Shown here piece by piece: positions 1 to 6,495 of a stretch of 6,495 nucleotides of DNA (positions within the stretch are counted from its first letter, which is position 1; the number at the start of each line of letters is the position of its first letter). Source of the DNA: Pseudomonadota bacterium (GTDB lineage Bacteria; Pseudomonadota; Alphaproteobacteria; Rhizobiales; Xanthobacteraceae); NCBI GenBank assembly GCA_023405565.1, contig JAEXXW010000541.1, forward strand, positions 1 through 6,495. The letters are read 5' to 3'. The notes beneath the pieces are model-generated. The model was not told the origin of the DNA and did not search any database. It was given only the letters and a program-made list of their open reading frames with translations. The translations under genes and the position numbers were made by a program.

Positions 1-162
1 ATACTGGGGTGCGGCCGGATCGAAGCCGGACGGCCCGTTCTCGATCGCGTACAGGCGGTCGGCGGGCAGGGGCAGGCCGGGCTTAAGGGTTACGGACGGC
101 AACGGCTCGGGCGACAGGCCCTTCACCGGGTAGCGATAAATCGCTGAAATTCGAGCGGTCAT
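1..162 (-). CDS. MOSC-domain protein, N-terminal fragment (runs off the left edge)
   Basis: Reading the minus strand from the ATG at 162 gives 54 codons without a stop, continuing past the window edge. The peptide begins MTARISAIYRYPVKGLSPE and continues with a proline-rich stretch, then ADRLYAIENG. The pattern 'I-x-x-I-Y-R-Y-P-V-K-G-L-S-x-E' followed by 'G-x-x-L-P-x-D-R-x-Y-A-I' is typical of the N-terminal beta-barrel domain of MOSC proteins. These are relatives of the C-terminal domain of eukaryotic molybdenum-cofactor sulfurase and of the YcbX/YiiM proteins, which carry or bind molybdenum cofactor in reductive detoxification or sulfur transfer. The MOSC domain proper, with its conserved cysteine, would lie to the left and is not visible, so function beyond the family is inference. 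The gene is divergent from clpB; no Shine-Dalgarno sequence stands out. Confidence 0.78.
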   Translation of the reverse strand, partial: MTARISAIYRYPVKGLSPEPLPSVTLKPGLPLPADRLYAIENGPSGFDPAAPQY

Positions 163-428
163 GACCCCGACTTGTTAACGGGCGGCTGGTTGAGTGCCAA
201 GGACGTCGACCCGCCGGACGCGAAAAGGGAAATTTATCCTGTTCCCCCTTTCGGGCTGAACGGCGGTTTCTTACATCGGGATTTGCGGATGCCCGGCCGG
301 GGTCCGCCGGTAGCGTGTTGGCGTCGCGGTCTTTGGAAAATTTCGAAGGCTTTTGCGCCAGGACAACACCCTGATGCTCCGCAGGTGCCTCCTTGAGGGC
401 CGCGGATCAGGCCGAAAGGGAGCGACTT
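163..428. other. Divergent intergenic region between the MOSC gene and clpB
   Basis: This stretch must hold the promoters for both divergent genes. In many alphaproteobacteria clpB is transcribed from a heat-shock sigma factor (RpoH) promoter, typically CTTGAA-type at -35. I looked for one and found only partial candidates: CTTG at 171 and at 392, neither with a suitable -10 element at the right spacing. An AT-rich patch lies at 229-238 and another at 336-343. No CIRCE-type inverted repeat is visible. Short frames starting at 172 (plus) and ending at 234 (minus) lack family resemblance and are not called as genes. Confidence 0.4.
415..422 (+). promoter_or_regulatory. Ribosome binding site of clpB
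   Basis: AAAGGGAG ends 6 bases before the ATG at 429. It decides the start: the same frame is open upstream to a TTG at 393, but that would add 12 residues (beginning MRAADQAERERL) not expected on ClpB, whereas the ATG gives MDFEKYTERVRGF, a normal ClpB N-terminus. Confidence 0.75.
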
Positions 429-3029
<2,601 letters not shown>

Positions 3030-3039
3030 GAACGGTATC

Positions 3040-3094
3040 ATGCGCGGGCATAGCCGTCGAAGACGGCGTCGTTGACGGCCTTATGACCGCGCAT
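3040..3094. repeat. Imperfect inverted repeat enclosing a hairpin, left half of a composite palindromic element
   Basis: The left arm ATGCGCGGGCATA (3040-3052) and the right arm at 3082-3094 are reverse complements at 12 of 13 positions. Directly inside the left arm is a perfect hairpin, GCCGTC-GAA-GACGGC (3053-3067). The element begins 11 bases after the clpB stop codon. The arrangement resembles dispersed intergenic palindromic repeats that I recall from Bradyrhizobium-like genomes; that resemblance is from memory and not tested. An RNA copy would fold into a branched stem and could stabilise the clpB mRNA 3' end. Confidence 0.6.
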
Positions 3095-3125
3095 CCATCG
3101 GGAAAACTTTTTGCGAAGATGATGG

Positions 3126-3148
3126 ATGGCCGGGTCAAGCCCGGCCAT
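3126..3148. repeat. REP-like GC-rich hairpin between convergent genes, possible weak terminator
   Basis: ATGGCCGGG (3126-3134) pairs perfectly with CCCGGCCAT (3140-3148) across a TCAAG loop. Palindromes with this core are common dispersed intergenic repeats in Rhizobiales genomes (general knowledge). It is not followed at once by a T-run on either strand, so it is not a classic intrinsic terminator. AAAACTTTTT at 3103-3112 sits between this hairpin and the one on its left, giving a T-tract on each strand some 13-19 bases past a hairpin. It lies 12 bases from the stop codon of the minus-strand peptidase gene. Confidence 0.65.
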
Positions 3149-3159
3149 GACCATTTGGA

Positions 3160-5154
3160 TTATCGCGTCGCCGAGCCGGTCTGTGCCAGGCGCGGATTGG
3201 CCCTGGCCATCATGCTCTCGAGGCGATCGCGTTCGGTTTCGAAGGCCGTGAGCACCTGATTCTCGAGCACACGGCCGCGCGGCAGGCGGATACGCATCGG
3301 ATCGACGAAGCGGCCATTGACCAGGATTTCGAAGTGGAGATGGGCGCCGGTCGAAAGGCCGGTTGAGCCGACGAAGCCGATGACCTGGCCTTGCCGCACC
3401 TTGACGCCCGGCTCCATGCCTCGGGCATAAGCCGTCATGTGCCCATAGGCGGTCTCATAGCCATTGTTGTGCTTCACACGCACATATTTGCCGTAGCCGC
3501 CTTCCCAGCCGACTTTCTCGACCACGCCATTGCCGGCCGCGAAGATCGGCGTGCCGTTGGGGGCTGACCAGTCGACGCCGGTATGCATCTTGGCGTAACC
3601 GAGAATGGGATGGCGGCGTACGCCGAAGCTCGAACGCATGATCGCGTCGGTCGCGAGGGGCTTGCGCACGAGAAACTTTTTCGCGCTCTTGCCGGTCTCG
3701 TCGTAATAATCGACGACATTGTCGTCAGGCGACTGGAAGCGATAGAACTTTTTCTGTTCACCGCCGATCGTCAGCGACGCATACAGCACATCGTTGCGGG
3801 TTTCACCGCCGGGCGTCTCATCCTCACCCGCATAGAACACATCGAAGGCATCACCCGGCTGCACCCGCCGCTGGAAGTCCACGTCATAGGAATAGACGCG
3901 AATCATCTCGTCGATGACGACGCGTGGAATCTGGTTGCGCAAAGCCGTTTCGTAGATGCTCTGATAGAGGCGGACGCCGGTGCCGTCGTCTTCCTCCTCT
4001 TCGCGCGCTTCCGCCACCGTGTTGTTGTTCATGGCGTTGACGTCGACCGCGACATAACGGCCGAGATCGGAGAGGGCGATCACTGCTTCAATGGCAGTGT
4101 CGTTGGCGACGATGACACGGACCGGCTGCTGGCGCTGACTGCCGGGGACGTTCGACAGCAGAATGCGCAGCCGCTGGCCTTCCTTCAGGCCATTGTCGCG
4201 GCCGCGTGAGCCAAGTGCGGAGGCGATGGCCTTGATCTCGTCAGGCAGGGCGCCGAGTTCGCGCAGGATCGAACCGACATTGTCGCCTTTCTTGATGAAG
4301 ATCGTGCGCTCGTTGGAGGCGACGCCGCCGGTCGCCTGGCTGGCGGTTTTCGGCAGCAGCGTGATGTTCTCCGGGACGATCCGGGCCTCGAAGCCGGCAT
4401 AAGGGTCAGGCGTGCCTTCGGCGGCATAGGCGAGCGGCTGGCCGACAGAGGAGAGGCCGGCGACCGCATAGCGGGTCATGTCGCGGGCATTCCAGTTGGC
4501 TGCTTCGCGTACGCTGGCGAGCACTTCGTCCATGGTGAGGGCGCCGGTGATCTTGGCGCGCGGCAGGATGGGAGCGAGATCGCGCTGGACGAAAGAGACT
4601 TCCGCATCCGGGGCGGCAGCATCATTGGCGTTGTCGGCGACAACCGGATTTTCGGCGTCAGCCTCTGCCAGGAGCTTTTGCGGATTGAAGGGAGGGAGCT
4701 TGGCCGACAATTCAGTGGTTGCCATCGCCAGGTTGGACGAGACCCGCACAAAGGGGCGGACCCGGACCATTTCGCGATTGCCGGCGCGGCTTGTGGTCGA
4801 GACTCGGATCACCTGACGCGCGGCATTGGTTTCGCCGACAGGGGGCAGGCGGTCCGCCTTGCGGGGGCCGGCCGGGCGGTCGCCGCCGATCGCCCCGCGC
4901 AGGGCATTGTCCATGCGCTCGGGCATGGCCGCGAAATGGGCTTCGCCATCTAGAGACGTGAAAACGGCGCCACCCATCAGGGCCGCGCCGCACAGGCCGG
5001 TCAGGATCGTTCCGGAAAACCACTGGGCCGAGACACGGCGACGATCGACGGTGACACCGGTGCCGCCGTCCACAGAAAGCGGCGGCTCATTGCCGAGATC
5101 GATGCGATCGATCTCGCTCTTATGCCGGTTTGCCCCCCGCCTTCCGTGGTCCAA
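3160..5154 (-). CDS. Membrane-anchored M23-family (LytM-type) peptidoglycan endopeptidase
   Basis: A 664-residue protein that should cut peptide cross-links of peptidoglycan in the periplasm during growth or division. Layout: charged cytoplasmic N-terminus (1-44); one hydrophobic membrane segment (about 45-66), a signal anchor; a low-complexity region with Ala/Asp/Glu-rich parts; a LysM-like segment from about 284 (TIFIKKGDNVGSILRELG), probably wall-binding; a Csd3-type accessory domain from about 395 (YETALRNQIPRVVIDEMIRV, then DVDFQR and PGDAFDVFY); and the M23 catalytic domain (about 510-620). Zinc and catalytic residues are intact: His524 and Asp528 in HTGVD, His572 in YGHM, and His605/His607 in HLHFE. 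A charged, probably helical tail (about 620-664) follows. The start is TTG: it has a strong ribosome binding site and an in-frame TAA five codons upstream, and no ATG occurs before residue 60. The gene converges with clpB and diverges from the rRNA operon. Rhizobial RgsM, needed for unipolar growth, is an M23-domain protein of broadly similar design; orthology is possible but untested, so no symbol is given. Confidence 0.93.
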   Translation of the reverse strand: MDHGRRGANRHKSEIDRIDLGNEPPLSVDGGTGVTVDRRRVSAQWFSGTILTGLCGAALMGGAVFTSLDGEAHFAAMPERMDNALRGAIGGDRPAGPRKADRLPPVGETNAARQVIRVSTTSRAGNREMVRVRPFVRVSSNLAMATTELSAKLPPFNPQKLLAEADAENPVVADNANDAAAPDAEVSFVQRDLAPILPRAKITGALTMDEVLASVREAANWNARDMTRYAVAGLSSVGQPLAYAAEGTPDPYAGFEARIVPENITLLPKTASQATGGVASNERTIFIKKGDNVGSILRELGALPDEIKAIASALGSRGRDNGLKEGQRLRILLSNVPGSQRQQPVRVIVANDTAIEAVIALSDLGRYVAVDVNAMNNNTVAEAREEEEDDGTGVRLYQSIYETALRNQIPRVVIDEMIRVYSYDVDFQRRVQPGDAFDVFYAGEDETPGGETRNDVLYASLTIGGEQKKFYRFQSPDDNVVDYYDETGKSAKKFLVRKPLATDAIMRSSFGVRRHPILGYAKMHTGVDWSAPNGTPIFAAGNGVVEKVGWEGGYGKYVRVKHNNGYETAYGHMTAYARGMEPGVKVRQGQVIGFVGSTGLSTGAHLHFEILVNGRFVDPMRIRLPRGRVLENQVLTAFETERDRLESMMARANPRLAQTGSATR

Positions 5155-5517
5155 AACGTCGTCCCCTTAAACGTCCAAGCGCGTCAAGTTTCCGGACCGC
5201 TATCCTGGCCCGGTTCAATCTGCTGTTTCGTCAGCGCGCCTGGCGTCCCCACCGGAAATCCGAAGCAGTGCCACGATGCCGTGGCGATAAAGTCGCGTCA
5301 ATTGCCGGTTTGCTCCGGCATGGCGCGGCAAAGTCACCAGCTTCAGATTTAAATCCGGAATGGGCCCGCCTGGCCCGCAACGAATTATCCCCACAAGAGT
5401 GTGGAAGAACGACCGACGAATGTGGCTTGAGTGCGGCGCCGTGGGGGTGTGGAAACTCGAAAAAGCGAGGTTTTATGCCCATTTCCGGGATGTCGGGCAT
5501 CACCGCAGTGCAGCGCG
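5155..5517. other. Intergenic region between the M23 peptidase gene and the rRNA promoter; no credible gene
   Basis: Open frames of 76-186 residues cross this stretch on both strands, but they show no family resemblance, lack ribosome binding sites and, in the longest case (minus strand 5791-5231), run antisense through the rRNA promoter and leader. Visible structure: a hairpin TGCCGG/CCGGCA (5303-5308 with 5315-5320), the 10-bp palindrome GATTTAAATC (5346-5355), a hairpin CCACA-AGAG-TGTGG (5391-5404), and an inverted repeat ATGCCC/GGGCAT (5475-5480 with 5495-5500). The peptidase promoter must lie here, but I could not identify one on the minus strand. Confidence 0.5.
5162..5168 (-). promoter_or_regulatory. 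Ribosome binding site fixing a TTG start
   Basis: On the minus strand AAGGGGA ends 7 bases before the TTG at 5154. The TAA stop at 5169-5167 overlaps this site and closes the frame upstream, so TTG at 5154 is the first and best start for the M23 peptidase gene. Confidence 0.7.
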
Positions 5518-5568
5518 AATTTTTTTGAGCGTAATCGTGTTGACATGAAAAGGTCACCCGAATATATA
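5518..5568 (+). promoter_or_regulatory. rRNA operon promoter with UP-like A/T tract
   Basis: A perfect -35 TTGACA (5540-5545) is followed by exactly 17 bases and TATATA (5563-5568) as the -10. An A/T tract AATTTTTTT (5518-5526) falls at about -58 to -50, where the distal UP-element half-site bound by the RNA polymerase alpha subunit lies in strong rRNA promoters. Transcription probably begins near A5576, after a C-rich discriminator. The promoter lies 360 bp before 16S rRNA, a normal leader length. The -10 lacks the usual final T. Confidence 0.85.
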
Positions 5569-5624
5569 CCCCCTCACTGGCGCGGCGCACTGCTCCGGCG
5601 TGACGGCGGGCCTTTCGAAGCACC

Positions 5625-5639
5625 TCACTGTTACAGTGA
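5625..5639. repeat. Perfect short palindrome in the rRNA leader
   Basis: TCACTG-TTA-CAGTGA is a 6-bp inverted repeat with a 3-base centre, about 50 bases downstream of the inferred transcription start. It could be an RNA hairpin or a protein-binding site. Its left half lies in CCTCACTG (5623-5630), which also occurs at 5572-5579 around the inferred start. Confidence 0.55.
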
Positions 5640-5689
5640 CCCAAGCTTCCGATCAGTTGTCGGGAGCCTAAATGCTTCGCTGAATTCTT

Positions 5690-5721
5690 CCCTCTTAGTG
5701 AGGGTGGAGCTTTCGAGCTCC
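5690..5721 (+). other. Two tandem hairpins just upstream of boxA
   Basis: CCCTC (5690-5694) pairs with GAGGG (5700-5704) across TTAGT. One base later, GGAGCT (5706-5711) pairs with AGCTCC (5716-5721) across a TTCG tetraloop. Such leader stems may position boxB-like structure near boxA in the nascent transcript. Confidence 0.6.
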
Positions 5722-5723
5722 GG

Positions 5724-5734
5724 GCTGTTTGAAA
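5724..5734 (+). promoter_or_regulatory. boxA-like antitermination element
   Basis: GCTGTTTGAAA resembles the boxA consensus (E. coli GCTCTTTAACA, rhizobial leaders GCTCTTTGACA) and sits directly after the tandem hairpins and before the conserved AGAAAGAGAAACGTGG block. The NusB-NusE (S10) pair binds boxA RNA to prevent premature termination of rRNA transcription. There is one clear deviation, G instead of C at the fourth position. Confidence 0.6.
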
Positions 5735-5792
5735 AGTGAATCGGAAGAAAGAGAAACGTGGACGGCGGATGTCCTTGCGGGCCGCTTCCAAA

Positions 5793-5812
5793 GATTGAAG
5801 TTCGCTTCAATC
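5793..5812 (+). other. Perfect 8-bp hairpin with TTCG loop in the leader
   Basis: GATTGAAG (5793-5800) and CTTCAATC (5805-5812) form an uninterrupted stem capped by TTCG. It lies about midway between boxA and 16S rRNA and is probably a folding landmark of the pre-rRNA leader. Confidence 0.65.
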
Positions 5813-5935
5813 GAGGGGTGGCCGAGACGAGAATATTCGGCGGTCTACGTTTTCAAGGAACATCGCTGGTCAAGCAATTGATCAGTTGTATGGACCTCGT
5901 CAAAACGTGAATGACTAGCCGAGATCAAATCTCTT

Positions 5936-6495
<560 letters not shown>

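Larger units (their letters stand above)
5576..5935 (+). ncRNA. rRNA operon leader (pre-16S 5' leader)
   Basis: This is the transcribed leader between the inferred start near 5576 and mature 16S rRNA. It holds no tRNA or gene. It contains a chain of small hairpins, a boxA-like antitermination signal, and a block (AGAAAGAGAAACGTGGACGG, 5745-5764) of a type I recognise from other rhizobial rRNA leaders. The part next to 16S should form one side of the long RNase III processing stem; the partner strand lies beyond the window. The exact 5' end is inferred from the promoter. Confidence 0.7.

Noticed and set aside
393..428. Upstream TTG start extending ClpB by 12 residues
   Set aside because: The ATG at 429 has a well-placed AAAGGGAG site and gives the normal ClpB N-terminus.
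163..428. RpoH heat-shock promoter for clpB
   Set aside because: Expected from the gene family, but the CTTG occurrences at 171 and 392 lack a matching -10 at suitable spacing, so none is called.
5385..5405. Possible DnaA boxes or replication origin (TTATCCCCA, TGTGGAAGA)
   Set aside because: Each differs from the TTATCCACA box by one or two bases, only a couple occur, and there is no AT-rich unwinding region or origin-linked gene.
5546..5739. Small frame beginning ATGAAAAGG
   Set aside because: Its start lies inside the promoter spacer, upstream of the inferred transcription start, so it would not be transcribed from that promoter.
5231..5791. 186-residue minus-strand frame across the rRNA promoter and leader
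   Set aside because: It is antisense to the rRNA promoter and leader, has no recognisable motif, and appears to be a spurious frame of the kind often annotated near rRNA operons.

Overview
The window looks like chromosomal DNA from an alphaproteobacterium of the order Hyphomicrobiales (Rhizobiales), most like the Bradyrhizobium/Xanthobacteraceae side of the order. The basis is the 5' part of a 16S rRNA gene. Its 5' domain is about 59 nt shorter than the E. coli one up to the 530 loop, its h17 (V3) region is of the short alphaproteobacterial form, and its leader carries a rhizobial-type block just after boxA. The DNA is GC-rich throughout. The genus cannot be fixed from this fragment by eye.

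Layout from left to right. The first 162 bases are the N-terminal end of a minus-strand gene for a MOSC-domain (molybdenum-cofactor sulfurase C-terminal-like) protein, cut by the window edge. After a 266-bp divergent intergenic region comes a complete clpB (429-3029, plus), encoding the 866-residue heat-shock disaggregase with all key residues intact. A 130-bp gap between convergent genes follows. Most of it is a composite palindromic repeat: an imperfect 13-bp inverted repeat enclosing a small hairpin, followed by a 9-bp GC-rich hairpin. Next is a complete minus-strand gene (3160-5154) for a membrane-anchored M23-family peptidoglycan endopeptidase. It starts at TTG and has a LysM-like segment, a Csd3-type accessory domain and an intact LytM catalytic domain. 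From 5155 to the right edge lies an rRNA operon start: about 385 bp without a credible gene, a strong sigma-70-type promoter (TTGACA, 17 bp, TATATA), a 360-nt structured leader with boxA, and the first 560 nt of 16S rRNA.

The genes do not form one pathway. They are separate housekeeping units: cofactor-linked redox chemistry, protein disaggregation, cell-wall remodelling and ribosome synthesis. No mobile element, CRISPR array, defence system or tRNA is visible. The most interesting parts are non-coding: the composite repeat after clpB, the promoter architecture of the rRNA operon, and leader RNA structures, including a possible pairing between the leader and the 5' end of 16S rRNA. I see no convincing undescribed protein system here.
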